NCBI GenBank assembly: GCA_047967505.1
Contig: CM106540.1
Length of the DNA: 64,000 nucleotides
Source of the DNA: Dipteris shenzhenensis
Taxonomy: Eukaryota > Polypodiophyta > Polypodiopsida > Gleicheniales
Reading direction: 5' to 3' (one strand)
The position numbers and the translations under genes were made by a program. Below are positions 10,814 to 23,559 of this stretch, one piece after another. Numbering within the stretch: position 1 is the stretch's first letter; each line of letters opens with the position of its first letter. The notes under the pieces were generated by a model. The model saw only the letters and a program-made list of their open reading frames with translations. It searched no databases and was not told the DNA's origin.

Positions 10814-11757
10814 ACCTCATGGATGAGATTAGCTGGTAGACTTAGCCATCCCTCTACCGTCCATGACTTAGCCAACTCTCCACCGCCCATTGACTATGAC
10901 TTATCAAATCTAGATACATACACACACATGCCCACATACACACTCATGTGTCCCATGGCCTCTATCCTAATTACGTCGAACAGATTGATACTCAAAACAT
11001 TTGCAAAGTGTCAAAAACTTGCGTCGTGATGTTCCATGCAAGGATCATTTCATTTATATTCCTGAAGACATGCATCATTCTTAATTTTCTTTGTGCTAAA
11101 AAGGAAAGCCTTTTAGAATCTCATGTTGAGAGCATGTTGCCAATTTTGCAATGTTCAAAATTATGCACCTTCATGATAGCATTTTTTAAAACCTTAACTT
11201 TTCAAGATTCCCTTTCACGGCATTTTTTTCTTCACGAGTTAATGAACACTTTTAGAGCATATGAGAGAAAGCTCATCAACTTACCATACCTTCATCCTAG
11301 ATCTAATTGTATCTTCAAGTTTTCTGGAATCGCCATTATGATAGGATGGGGAATTAAAGAGGCTATTTCCCAAAGAGTTCTATGAGACATCTTGCCTTGC
11401 TTAGTGAAATGGGTTCACCCATGATCATCCATCTGTCTTGCATATATAACTAGACATATTAATCATTGTTTGAGAAGTGGAACGTTTCCTATTCTTCATT
11501 GGTGCTTTCAACAAGTTTATCAAAAAAACTAAATCATGGTCTCACATGCATGGTTAGTCTGTGGCATGCAGATAACTACAAAGCCATTCGTATATTTGCT
11601 CCAAAATTCAAGAGCTTGAGCAGGTAAACTTAGTGCTCTTGTGTTTACCTCTTGCTAAACATATATCAGCAAATTAAAATCTTCTTTTTGTGGAATAAAA
11701 CTAAAAAAGCCATAGTATATTTCTTAATCAACATAGGCATAAGATCATCTTCCTTGT
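10814..11757. other. AT-rich region, unassigned
   Basis: A 145-codon plus ORF (10948-11385) is the longest reading frame, but it has biased, low-complexity content and no family signature, so I do not call it a gene. If the primer site at 11758-11769 is real, this stretch would be internal sequence of that element on the minus strand. Confidence 0.35.
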
Positions 11758-11769
11758 GCTCTGATACCA
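11758..11769 (-). promoter_or_regulatory. Primer-binding site (iMet type)
   Basis: The minus strand reads TGGTATCAGAGC exactly. A 4-nt spacer separates it from TGTCAGC at 11774, the expected LTR edge. Confidence 0.6.
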
Positions 11770-11773
11770 CGTA

Positions 11774-12360
11774 TGTCAGCACTCAGGGCTAGATTCCACC
11801 TCAACCACTAGCCCTAAGTAGCACCTTGTCTTAACCCTTCATACATGTCCGGGTGCGGATACTGATGTTATTGCTTGTGGTAACTCATGGTAAGTTCAAT
11901 ATTAAAAACAAACGTGCACTGAAAGATTTATCCACGGCAAACATGTATTTACTATTGTGAAGAGTTATACCTTTCGATTCTTTATTTAAACACTCAGTAG
12001 AGGGTTCTAGAACAGGCTACAAATTTAGTTTATTTAATAGACATTCAACCGGCTTTCTGTTAGTTAACACAGTGAGCAGTCATAAACCTTCCTTTTCGAA
12101 CTAGTTACCCACAACTAACTAAGAATTTGTTTCTATGGCTGTAAACAGTGCTTTAGCAGTCCCAATTCAATTCAGTTAACTAACTTAGAATCCTAGACCA
12201 TATATTTGTTGTAGTCCTTAGCAATGGATGTAAACAAAACTAGAATTCAATGTAATGGGTCTGCCCGGAGAAAAAAAACTATTGTAGGAGCTTACCTTCA
12301 GAGATTTAGAGAGATGATGCTCTCATGACCTTCCGTCTGATGTGCATCCACAGAACAGCT
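11774..12360 (-). mobile_element. Possible LTR on the minus strand
   Basis: The edge next to the primer site begins TGTCAGCAC on the plus strand, so the LTR would end GTGCTGACA on the minus strand. The outer end is uncertain, with 12360 as an estimate. Minus-strand TTTAAATAAAG near 11980 could be a TATA or poly(A) element. No second LTR copy was found in the window. Confidence 0.3.
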
Positions 12361-13324
12361 TAGATATTAGGGAAATTCAATAATAGAAGCTTAAAGAACA
12401 AGCTAAAATAAAAGATAACTAGAGAATCACACACACTTGCGGCCCATCCCAACGTCAAAACCAGTCTGATAAAGAGGCTGGCTGCAGGCAGCCAAAGTGC
12501 ACTGGATGGTGCTGCAACCTATAGAACAGTAGGAAGGAGGGTTGGAAATACTTGGGGTTTTCTTCTACTCCATTTCTAATATGGTTAACTGTGATAATTT
12601 GTACCTTACATCATGTGCACCTGGCTAGGAACCAATGCTTTCAGATTTATTAGGGTGGATGGTGGAGCTATGCTTAGCTTGGAAGTGGTGGTCAGTAATT
12701 GCCTGAAGGTGTTGGAGGTGTGTAAAGGGATTGCTTAGTTGGTGGATCATATTGTCTCCCAGCTGCAGCTTGTTTTGTCTCTTTGAGTATTTGTTAGTCA
12801 TGTTGTCCTGGTCTTATGGCAGCTGCTTTGGCCAGTATGTACTGCATTCTGCCCTTGGGGTTATGCCCTGTCTAATCCTGGTTTGCCTTTTACTTCAACT
12901 GGATACAGTCTCCTGAGTTTTTCTACCCCCAGCCGCCCCCCTCCCAAAAAAAGAAGAAAGACAAAGCAAAAAAAGAACAGAACTTTGATAAAATGAGATA
13001 GAGGGAAACAAGTGGCCTTTTTTGCTCTCATAATGTGTCTAGAACAGGAACAGTCCGTGGGGTGTGACTGTCTGCAGGCATCATGGGCACAAGAAACACA
13101 ACCAAATGTACAGGGAGTGGATGGTTCTAGATAGTGTTGGTCAAGAAACAAATTTTTTTCTGAATGTCTTTGGATTCTCTGCTCTTTTTTGGAGACTGGC
13201 CCTTAAGAATCGGTATCTGTATCATACTCGTTTGGTATTATAGATCATCTAGTGCTTTGCAGGCACTGGTGTTACTCTCTCGTATGACCTTTTTTTAACC
13301 AATCTTTTTAATTCATATATGCAG

Positions 13325-16300
13325 GTAGAAAGTCTGAGTCATCCAAGGAGCCCAGAGAGAAAGAGGCTTTTTAAGGTTATTGGAGATGATGGCGAAGACA
13401 ATCTTGTAATGCGTAAGCTTTTGGTAAGACTGCTATGCTTGTCTTATTAACATCACAGGAAGAAATTGCTATTTTTCATCAGATCCATAGCTTTGTAGAA
13501 TAAATTGTACCTTGTGATGGGCACAATTGTAATTTTTTGAGCTGGGTTTTGCATTGTCAGTCTGGCAGGCATTAGTATTTTTGTGGCAGGTAAAATGTGG
13601 CATTTTAAAATTTCTAGATTTGTCTTTTCTTTGTCAGTGCATTTCTTATGTTGAAAATGACATTACGTATTTTATATTCGTGCAATCTGGTTTTCTTCAG
13701 CGAGGCTCTCGATATTTCGATTCTCTTGATGAGAAAACCTGCTTCCGCTGTGGGAATATCGGGCATATTGCTGCAAGTTGTAAAGAGGAGCCACGAAGGA
13801 AGGCCTGCTATGCATGTGGAAGCCTTGATCATGAAGGAAAGGACTGTCCACAGGTTTGCTATCTGATTGGACTATATGGCTTCTGATTAGATGTAGTCGG
13901 TGAAGGCATGCATTTGGTGTGTTCAAATTTTGTTTGATGGAATATGTAAATGAATATGATGCTTCTTGTGGAGTGTGTGTATTCAGGCTTTCAGACATTC
14001 TTCTGATATTTGTGCATGCTGTGATGTAAAAAGCAAGGAATTGGAAAGCCATGTTTTTAACATTCAGTTGTGATACTGAGAAAGGCACCTCATTGGAAAG
14101 TTTGTTGTGTTGAATCGTATTACTATACATGTCTGAGGATTCAATCCTTGGGTAGAGAGCCTATGAGCCCACAGTGATACCCAGTCACTTTCAGTGATCT
14201 GGCGGGATATAAGACACACCCTTATGGGGGACAGAATTCAGGGCTCAGCATGTGCTGTAGTAACCAGGAGAGCCTCCTTCAGGAGAAAGTCGGATCATGG
14301 TTTATTTTTCACATTTACACAGACAGTGTCTTCATGGCATTTCCACTCTCTAGATTGGTTATAACACCTCATTTCTTTTCTGCATGATTTTGTTTGTGGT
14401 TTACACAGCTGAATATCTCACCTTAGTAATGCCTTGCACAGCTCCGACATGTTTTCTTTCAATCTCTTTATATGGACCAAAATTTATTTCCGTACATAGG
14501 GGTATTTACGCCCACAAGCTGTACTCATCATCAAGCATATGCTTCTGTTAATTTTTTAACCAACACTAGCTGTAGATGTAATTAACCATCGCCCCCTCCT
14601 GCAGCCGTGCCCCCTTTCCCTCCTTCCAGGCCTCTCAATTTGTCTGTAACTTTTTGATCTGAGCTTTTATTAATGCCAAAGTTTTGATATGATCTCTCAA
14701 AGCTGACGGCTTGGTTTGTAATTGCTGTGTGTGTGTGGATATATGTGTGTATATCTCACAACTTCTCAAGCCTAAGGCATTGTTTGCATTAGATAGCTAT
14801 CATGATTGCTGCACCAATTTGTTAACATAATTCTTACGAATCAGTGCTGTGCATAGATTGCTAGTTCTACCCAAAGATGGTGAACAACTGATTAATAGTC
14901 CTGTTTGTTCATCTTAGGGATCTTGCTTTGTTTGCAAGGGAATTGGGCATTTTGCTAAATCATGTCCTAGCAAATCCATTCGCGTTGATAAAGATATTGA
15001 AGGTGCAAAAATTTGTCTGCGCTGTGGAGACGCTGGCCATGAGATGATTGTTTGCGATAGAGATTACAGACCAGAAGATCTTAAGGTACATTATCTATGA
15101 ATAAGCATGGTTTAAGATATTTAGCTAATGATTTTAAAATTTCTTTACTGGACAATACTAATTTGTTCTGAAGGTCTGGTTCAATATGATAGGTGGATGT
15201 CACGTAGAAGCATCTTTAAAACACCATTCCCTTCCTCCAGGTTATCCAGTGCTATGTATGCAAGAAATTCGGTCATCTTTGCTGTGTTGACATAGTCGAT
15301 CGTTCGAAAAGGCAAGTTTCATGCTACAATTGTGGTGAACTCGGGCACACTGGAGTGGTATGGTATCACTTTCCAAAAGTACCGTTTCTCAATGCTTGCA
15401 ATTAGGAGGGAATCATATTGATTTATGTTTGAATATACCTCAGGTTTTTTGTTTGTGATGAGGCGTGTAACGGTGCTGCGCATCAGCTCTATACATGAGA
15501 TTTCAGGCAAGGCTCATTGTTAAATGTATCTGCAGGGTTGTGCAAAGGGTAGAACCCGAAACCATGGCGAGAAACAAAACGCAAAGGTGTGCTTTAATTG
15601 TGGGGAGGAAGGTCACTTTGCACGGTATTGCAGCAAGCGCAATGAGGTACTTGTTTCCTGGAACTTCTGTCTTCTTTTGGGAATGAAGACAAAGAAGAGC
15701 ATGTGCGTGGCCGTGTACATGCACCTTGGCACATGTGTTTACGCATGCATGAGTAGTGCATGTGGGGCGTGCGTGCACAGGTGTTAGAAGAGTGCTCATT
15801 CTACATATTGTTTTTCATTAGACTATGTCAGCACCATGATTTTTTTAAATAGTATTTTACAAAGAAGGCTTATGTTATATGCTTAATGTACAAAGGGCTG
15901 TGGTGGTCAGCCAAGGCATTTTAGTTTCCATCTTCTAAGAAGTTAAAGTTTACAGGATGGCTTGTGGTCTGATCCACGGACACCCGATATGAGAAACTCA
16001 CAGAGTGTGGAAAGATTCCGTGGCTTCAAGTCAGTTCCAGCTGCAGTAGGAGCAGAGTCCCGCTGGACAGATATGCAGCTTGAAGAAAGGCATGCACATA
16101 CACCAGCCGTACCATTGTGGCCTGAACGTTGGAGTATGGCAAGGGAGATGGATAGATGGGAAAACTTGCGAGTAACTAAAGTGGATAATGAGCCCCCTAG
16201 TAAGCTCAAAGGCCACAGTAGACATACTCAGAGCAGGGAGAAGCTTGCTGGTAGTGGCTCTCGGAAAAGGAAGGGGTTCCCTACTCAGAAAGACGGGGGG

Positions 16301-16432
16301 AATTACAGGTATAATGCATTTTTGCATAAAATTGAACTGGAAACTCCTGACAGTGTTAGGAGGAATTTCAAGTGGCTTCAATATGATCGCAAGAATCAAA
16401 GTTCAGATGTACAGGTTTTTCTAAAAAATTAG
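13325..16432 (+). CDS. CCHC zinc-knuckle protein, 5' incomplete (AIR/ZCCHC7-like)
   Basis: Six exons join in frame: 13325-13423, 13701-13853, 14918-15085, 15241-15357, 15536-15646 and 15956-16432 (stop TAG 16430-16432), with GT donors and AG acceptors. The 374 visible residues start VESLSHPRSP, then NLVMRKLL and RGSRYFD, as in plant zinc-knuckle (CCHC) proteins such as the Arabidopsis At3g43590 type. Knuckles lie at about residues 47-60, 69-82, 87-100, 117-130, 144-157, 169-182 and 198-211. The fifth, CYVCKKFGHLCC, lacks the usual last Cys. The C-terminus is basic and Trp/Arg-rich. By family this is an RNA- or DNA-binding protein, related in layout to Air1/2 and ZCCHC7 of the TRAMP exosome cofactor; the RNA-surveillance role is inference. 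All introns are phase 0. The first exon and ATG are missing and may lie beyond a long, transposon-filled intron. Confidence 0.9.
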
Positions 16433-16950
16433 TTTAAAATGGATGCTCTTCCCCTCTGTTTGCTCATTCCTCTTGTGCTGCAGAAATCCCAAACTGAACT
16501 CTATGGGTGCACATTTTGTTAGATAGCCATTTCCTCTGCCCATTACCAAATTCAAAATAGCTTTACTGAACTTGTGCATTGTCTCTGTGCATCGATATGC
16601 CACCATGATACTTGATTAAAATGACCTGTATATGCTCTGCATTTGTGGGATGACGTTCAGAGCACAAGTCTGCTGGGAAGGCAAAAGTCACAATGGTTGG
16701 TGGCCAACTTTCTGTGTTGATTAAATCTATCATCATGCCGGTGACATCTTGGGCTGGAAATGAAATGAATGGCCTAGTGCAAAGCAATAGTTGTGTATTT
16801 CATAGTGAATATAGTCAGTGCCAATTGGCTTTAAATAACCTTTCATCAGCCTTCCTCAATTCAAGAGAAACGTTGTGTGTTATAAGCAGATTAACCTTCC
16901 ACATGCTGTTAGGCTTGATCTCTTGTTAATAAAGTTGCAGCTGTATTAAG
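16433..16950 (+). other. Probable 3' UTR of zinc-knuckle gene
   Basis: No coding continues after the TAG. AATAAA at 16928-16933 is a plausible poly(A) signal about 500 bp past the stop. An alternative GT donor at 16415, just before VFLKN, could extend the gene, but I found no convincing downstream exon. Confidence 0.4.
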
Positions 16951-18838
16951 AGCAGTTTTATTTCTAAACCTGAGTGGGGTTTTGCATTATGAGAGCATTT
17001 TATCGTTTGTTTTTTTGGAACAGCCTTCCACGTCTCTTAACGATGCAGCTTGGGTGTTATAACTCTAAATGCTGACAAAAGTGGCACCCTGAAGTGAGGC
17101 AACACTCTTCAAGCAATCTTTGCCTATCTTGAAGAGACTGCAATGTTTCTTACCACCGTGTTTGACAAAGTGAGGCTCGATTGCCACAATTGTTGGCCAT
17201 GGAATGTGTTTCCACTCACGTTACTAATCTAGAGAGATACATTAATCAACAAGTCTTCTCTTGTTGAAGCTAACCATTTAGTCATGTCAAAAGCAACTTC
17301 ATGAAGGCCAAGACTTCTTGACAGCTTCATGGAAGTGGTGCAAGTCGTTAGGTTTATACATAAGAGTAGGCGACACTTTTCATGCAAGGGATGAGAAGAC
17401 GAGTGACAATTAGTTATGAAAATATGAAGGTTCATGCATCTCACAATTAAAGCTGTTGGTGACAAATTTAAGAGCATGCAACCTAGCCTATTGGTCATGT
17501 GTTTCTTTTATTAGCTGCTTCTTAGTGCAGCTCATTCACTTGGCCAGTAGGTACTTAGTAAGCTTATCTCCTTGGTGATAACTGCTTTGATAATTATCTA
17601 TGCAATATACACCGCTGCCACATGTTTTTATACTGCCCTGCTTTGCATATGTTCTTGCACAATTACCTTGTGTCATGTCGGAACATTTTCTCAGAAAGAG
17701 GTTGCAACATTTGCTTGTTTAAGACGAAATTGCATTTTAATGCATAAGCGTTCCTCAATAAATGCTCCCTTTTGATGGTTAATACATTTCACGAATGGGT
17801 GCAAGATCGGCATGTAGCTCCAATGTTATTGGTAGCTCTTTACGTGTGGCATGGTTTAGTCTTTCAAGCATATGACTTTAGCAATGCAAATGTTGGCTTA
17901 AGGAGTTTGTTGAGTCATTGGCATTTGTTTAGAACCATCTTGGAAATTTTGCAACCTAAATGGTTTTGGTTATACGTCTCTTCTTGTTTGCGCTTTAATG
18001 GTGTCATTGCCAACTAGAGTTAGTTGGCAGTCGACTGTGCGCATCAGAATTTCCTTTTTCTTTTGGCAAGAAGCGGGCTCACTTTTTACCTTGCATGATG
18101 TAGCCAATGGACGGTCATTCATGAGTAATGGAAGGGAGCATATTACCATGATTCTCTCTTTGCTATAGCATTCCAAAATTTTTTAATGCCATCCTTGCAA
18201 AGTGGGACCTTATAAATCTAAGTGCATATATTTTACAATAGGAGAACCAATGCATAGTTGTTAAAACCAAATGTTGCTATGGTAAATACACAAACTCTTG
18301 AAATTAAAAGCCCATAAGGTTGGACATGTTCATGTGTGGGTTCATAAATGAGGACAAGTATGTGTTTGGAAATTCAATTGTAGTGTCAGTAACAATAATA
18401 TGCTTAGCTCAACATTAATACTTGGATGGATACTTTTTTTGTGAGCTTGCATCGATTCTCCAATGTCATTGTTATAAATAATGTCTTTTTGAATTGGCGT
18501 ATAATTTTGTGTCAGTGTTTTGTCCTTAATCTAGTTGTTTTGTAGCTTTATGGTTTGGCTACTAGGTCTTTTAAGTTATTGTTTATGTGCTAGGTCCAAA
18601 GTGTTCGACAAAGTTTGGGGTATCGCATCCTTACCTTGTAAGATTTCAGCAACCATCTTTTATCATCTCTCATCTTGCATGCAAATTTTGCTTAGTAGTT
18701 TATTTGTTGTATATGATTAATTTCATGGCATTTGGTTGACAAGTCATTATGCATCCCGCCTTGGACACACACCCTATAAATAAATGCATATATATAAATA
18801 TATATACATGTATAAATGGATATAGGTAAGTATATATG

Positions 18839-18840
<2 letters not shown>
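16951..18840. other. Intergenic, nothing recognised
   Basis: AT-rich sequence without conserved domains or clear repeat ends. ORFs are under 90 codons on both strands. Confidence 0.5.

Positions 18841-18902
<62 letters not shown>
18841..18902. repeat. Compound (TG)n(AG)n microsatellite
   Basis: TG repeats to about 18872 pass into AG repeats to 18902. An AT-rich TATA stretch precedes it. Confidence 0.95.
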
Positions 18903-18907
<5 letters not shown>

Positions 18908-19929
18908 ATGTATTATATTATTCTATTAAAGTCCGTATGAGACCCTTCAAGATCTAGGGGAATGGCGATCACTATTAACTAATAGTATCCAGTGAAAGTA
19001 GATATTACAAGACCTGTTATGTAGTGAGTACTTGATGAGCTAGCTTGTCAGCTAGCCCTAGTACCTTGTTGTGGTGCTCTAAGACTCCTTCTATGTGAAC
19101 TCCCTAGTTTTTTTGTTGGTTGATTCAGTAGATTCTTCAAGTTATTTCTGCTATCCCCATAACATTATGTGATGTGTATGTAAGCTCTACATGTTAAGAG
19201 TACATGCTATTGATTTTCTACCTCTCCTGTGGAACATATTTTACAAATCCTTTCTTCCTTGGGAATTCTGGGTCTTGCCCACCTGTCCCCCTCCAGTTCT
19301 AGATCATGTGAAGAATTGGTTCTAATTTTAAAGAATAAATGCCTTTAAAACATTGATATGTCTTCCTTGAGGTAGTTTCGCATCTCGTAGCTGTCCACTG
19401 AGTTAATTTCCTGTTTGTTAAATTGCATTTTTGTCCCTTGGTTTTGCCATCGCTTCCGTAGCATTTTCTACTTCACCATCTCCGTATTCCGTAGCATTTT
19501 CTACTTCACTATCTCTGTAATTTCACATGCATCTTCTGGTGTATCAGCAATTGTTAGACCCCATGATCCCATCCACTTCATCCCCTTCCTATACCATCCT
19601 GCATTTTGCACAACTTCCATCGCCTTGTGTGGCATCCTACTAGCATCCATTTTCTAAACTTTGTTTGAGACATTGCCTCCCCTTCTAGAGGTAGTTGTTT
19701 CAGCCAGTACGATGGGGTAGGGGGTGTGTGCTCTAACCCCTAACTCCCCTATTAGGAAACATTTATGTATCATTTCTATTCTTTACTAGAGAGTCCAAAT
19801 GCCCAAGTTGGGCATTCGTAAAGGACAACTAACCCACAAGCATAGTGTATAGGAATTTTCTCATTTCCCAATTCCACTGGTGTGATTTTTTGCTTTTATT
19901 TTAGCAGGGGAAAAGTTGTCATAAGTAGT
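18903..19929. other. Intergenic, nothing recognised
   Basis: No domain, repeat or credible gene. A short direct repeat (TCCGTAGCATTTTCTACTTCAC) occurs twice, near 19456 and 19488. Confidence 0.45.
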
Positions 19930-20070
19930 GATATAGGGGTGAAGCAATGATGCACCCTCTCACCAATACTTTTCCACATCTTTTTTGATGATTTGGAAGA
20001 CTGGAAGTAAGGAATGTACAGATTGTTGGATATACTTTGCTAAGGCTTATCTACGCAGACGACGTGGTAT
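19930..20070 (+). pseudogene. LINE reverse-transcriptase fragment, left part
   Basis: The plus strand encodes GVKQ, a stop, then CTLSPILFHIFFDDLEDW, matching the LINE RT signature GVKQGCPLSPTLF. After a shift of frame it gives RLIYADDVVSL, the catalytic YADD box. At 20071 the sequence is broken by an inverted-repeat element and resumes at about 20967. Stops and shifts make it a pseudogene. Confidence 0.75.
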
Positions 20071-20966
20071 CATTAGGGGAGATTTGGGGTCTCAAAAGGG
20101 CCTCCAATTAGTGTTTCCTAATTTCAAGGGACTATAGAGGGATTTGAGGTGTACCAATGAGAGTGTTAACACCTTTGTGTGGGACAATGGTACATTGAGG
20201 TGTACAAAAGGACATGTTGTGCATTTATGGGTGGGGAGACCTTCGGTCCAGACCCATGGTTCTCACTCCTAGCCATTGATCTAGTCTCCAATCCAAGGGT
20301 CACATTCAAATTTATGGTAGATCACTCCCAACCACCATTAGATCAAGGGGTAGATCGAAGGGAGGGGATGAGAGGAAAGTGTGCTTCAATCTAGGCCATA
20401 GATCAAGGGGTGGATTGAAGGGAGGGGATGAGAGAAAAAAGCGCTTCAATCTAAGCCATAGATCAAGGGATGGATCCAAGGGAGGGGACGGATGCAAAAA
20501 GCGCTCCAATATGAGCCCTAGATCAAGTATGGATCCAAGGGAGGAGGTGAGAGAAAGAGGCGCTTCAATCCGGGCCATCCAATATGGCGCGGTCCATCCA
20601 TCTTGATCTTGTGATCTCCACCCTCCATGGAGCGCCTCAATCCTAGCCCTTCATGAAGCATCTCCATCTCCACCATAGATCTTGAATAGATCCAGTGATC
20701 TACAATGAAGCGCATTATCCCTCTTTATTAGGCCTTCCCCTTGTCAGCTTTGGAGGCCACTAAAGTCAACCTTGGCCCCATCCAAGGCCTCCTAGGCCCT
20801 TGATCCATCCTCCATCCAAGGGCCAAGATGACCCATGTCAGCTTAGTAAATGCCAGGGGTCCCTTATACCCTTGGGTTACCATAGTAGGTCACTTTTGCT
20901 TAACTTAGTCTCTTCCTTATTCTTTTCCTTATGAAGCCCTTTTGAGACCTCAAACCTCCCCTAATG
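20071..20966. mobile_element. Non-autonomous TIR element inserted in a LINE
   Basis: The ends form 31-bp terminal inverted repeats: 20071-20101 (CATTAGGGGAGATTTGG and on) and 20936-20966, with about 29 of 31 positions pairing. The flanks are the two halves of one LINE RT motif. The 896-bp body encodes no transposase and carries a 60-bp minisatellite. I cannot assign a superfamily because the target duplication is ambiguous: the CATTA and TAATG edges are themselves part of the inverted repeat. Confidence 0.75.
20341..20580. repeat. 60-bp minisatellite, four units
   Basis: Units start at 20341, 20401, 20461 and 20521, each opening GATCAAG and sharing GGATCCAAGGGAGG or variants plus AAAGCGCTTCAAT. 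The last unit is the most diverged. It lies wholly inside the TIR element. Confidence 0.92.
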
Positions 20967-21137
20967 TCTTCGCAAAGAGCAAGGGGAACTTGCAAGCACA
21001 CTTGGATTCTTTTAGAGAATTCTGTAAACACTCGAGAATGCAGGTGAACATTAATAAGACAAAAATGATGGTGGTTGGGACATGTAATAAACATGTTGAT
21101 GCCACCTTCGATGGAGAGTCCCTAGAAACAATAAAGA
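20967..21137 (+). pseudogene. LINE reverse-transcriptase fragment, right part
   Basis: The frame gives FAKSKGNLQAHLDSF, then MQVNINKTKMMVVG and DGESLETIKIY, the segment that normally follows YADD in LINE RTs (compare VNLEKTKVLVF). A TATATA run follows and the similarity ends. With the left part it marks a LINE copy older than the TIR element. Confidence 0.8.
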
Positions 21138-21568
21138 TATATATATATATATAGGGTTGGATTTCACAGACGACTGGCCGGATTGTTATAATCTTGGTAT
21201 TAAATTGTAAAATTTTTTCCCTTTCATCCTTTAATAAATGGTTAGAATGAGCTAGCCAACAATTGATGTGCATCATTGAAATTTAACAAAGCAAGGCTTA
21301 AATTTTAGGTTTGCAATTGAACTATCTATATTAAATGTGCCTTGACATATGAGGGACCTTTCAAGATTCCTTAGAAATCAATGGTGTAACATTCTAGTTA
21401 GATTTACCTTCTCATTGTGGTAAATACATGTCATTTGCTTAAGCATTATGTGGGTGACTCTTGAGGATTCCTAGAGTAGATGTTCACTGACAATGATATA
21501 TAAATCCTTGAGCTATATTTACTTTTATTGCATAGTGATATCTATGATTAAAAGAGGTATGCTATTGT

Positions 21569-22450
21569 GACGCCAAAAATTGATATATTTTATTTGGCAT
21601 TGGTATTGTTTTTCTCTATGTTTGATAAGAGTTTGAGTATCAAGTTATAGCCTAGTGGCTCTCACTTATTTCTATTTTCTAAGATATTGTATGGAATTGA
21701 GAGGATGAATGGAATGGATCATTGTAAATAGCATGTGTATGAATGATAAATACCTTGGTATGGGGTGAGCGTTATTTATGTATGGGATATTATGACGTTT
21801 TTTAGATAATAGGAAGAGTGTCATATAAAGAGGTGGGTCTCATGTCCATGTGCTCCAATAATATAAGAGAGATCACATGCCAAGCGTGTGGAAGGCATGT
21901 GGAGGAGCGTGGAAGAGTGTGGAGTCAAGAGGAATTGTTCTAGAATTCATATGTGGAATGAGGATGTGGACATATGGAAAAGAGAGGGTCCCTATGGGCT
22001 CCATGTGGGGAGACTCGTGACTTTCTCAATATTTTAAGAGTCTTGAGCATCTTTTGATGGGACACATGGCAAGAGTAGCCAAAAAGGACATGGATGCTGA
22101 CATGCGGGCTTATGTGATTGATGGGGAAAGGAATCTACAGGCAGCAATTGTAAATGGGTGAAGGAGGGTGACAAAATCTCTATAAAAGGAGCCCTCTTCT
22201 CCCTTGTTCATCATTTCTTCCACCATTAAGACTCATGCTGCTGTAGCTCTAGTCTCTTCAAGCCTCTTCCATCTCTCTCCCTCTTGTAGATATCCTCTTA
22301 TGTAGACTCTTGAGTCCATATCTCTCTAGTTTATTCTCTTTCTATGAGTAGCCTCGGAGCTCCCGCTCCCTATTGTATGTATGAAAATTATTCTTCTCCC
22401 TTATGTTTGTAGTATTTTGAGTTGTATTTGAATGGAGTATCACTCTATTG
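21569..22450 (+). mobile_element. Possible LTR with TATA box
   Basis: Starts TGTGACGCCAAAAATTG, a TG-type LTR start. A strong promoter-like CTATAAAAGGAGCCC lies at 22180-22194, followed by a pyrimidine-rich leader as in plant LTR R regions. No primer site or matching copy was seen, and the end is a guess. Confidence 0.3.
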
Positions 22451-23115
22451 GTAATGAAGGTCACTTCAGGTTCTCTCTCTTGAGTGTCTCTTCCCTTTTT
22501 CCATTGCTCTCTCTTCCAAAGTGCTCAAAAGTGTTGTCTATTCGGCCGCTCATTGTGCATACATGGTTTCTCTATTTCCCGAGCCACGAAGGGAGCTCTT
22601 CCTTTCCTCCTAGGCAACCTCTATGGGACTTGGATCGTTGATGAAGTCTGAGCATGGAGGGAGTATTCTCCCAAGTTGGCATCTGTAGAAGGAGTAGGTG
22701 TTTTTCATGACAATTTGACCCCCTGTCAGTATTTTGCTCATAGCGTTTCACTCGGTGGTCCAATGTGGATGAAAATTATATCAACGCGAAGCTCTCTTCA
22801 AATAGCAGCATCCTATGTTTTCAGTATTTGTATCAAATGTCAGACTGAAAATCTATGGCTCTCTATGTGTGACTGTTTCTTTTTCAGATAGTTTTTACTC
22901 CCTTCCCGTAAAATGCCCATAACTTTTCAACTGCTTCTCTGTTTCTTACGAAACTTATATAAGAGCGAAGCTCATTTCAAGGGCATTAATTCATGTGTGT
23001 GAATCTTTGATATCATGTTTTTGCTAGAAGTTAGGTGTTTTCTATGATATTGTGTGTCAAGAAACTTTAGGAAGTTTTTGATTACTATCTATTGGCTTGT
23101 TGGGCATGGGTTCTA

Positions 23116-23521
23116 TAGTCTCTAGTTTCAGTGTGTCTTCTATCAAATAAGTTGCTTGTGATACTGTAACAAGCCTAGTAGGTATGAGTGGATGCCTTGG
23201 GTTTTTCCTTTCAATAAAACATATGTTTTAGTGTCAAACTCTCTCTCTAGATTGTATAGTCTCTAGTTTTGGTTCCACCAGTATGTCTTTCTATCAGATA
23301 AGTTTCTTGTAATACCACAACAAGCCTAGTAGGATGAGTAAATGTCTTGGATTTTTCCTTTAAATAAAACATGTATTTTAGTGTTGATGTCTCTCTTTGG
23401 ATTCTTTAGTCTCTAGTTTTGGTTCTATCATAGAAGTTGCTTGCAATACCACAACAAGCCTAGTAGGGATGAGTGGATGTCTTGGGTTTTTCCTTGAAGA
23501 GAAACCTGTCTTTTAGTGTCC

Positions 23522-23559
<38 letters not shown>

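Noticed and set aside
10948-11385. 145-codon plus ORF
   Set aside because: AT-rich with biased composition, no family signature and no splice context.
13672-14130. 152-codon minus ORF
   Set aside because: Overlaps exon 2 of the zinc-knuckle gene on the opposite strand; the plus strand has spliced, conserved coding sequence.
15503-15799. 98-codon minus ORF opposite the zinc-knuckle gene
   Set aside because: Antisense shadow of exon 5 and adjoining intron.
20341-20580. CRISPR-like regular repeats
   Set aside because: Units are directly adjacent 60-mers without spacers, in plant DNA; this is a minisatellite.
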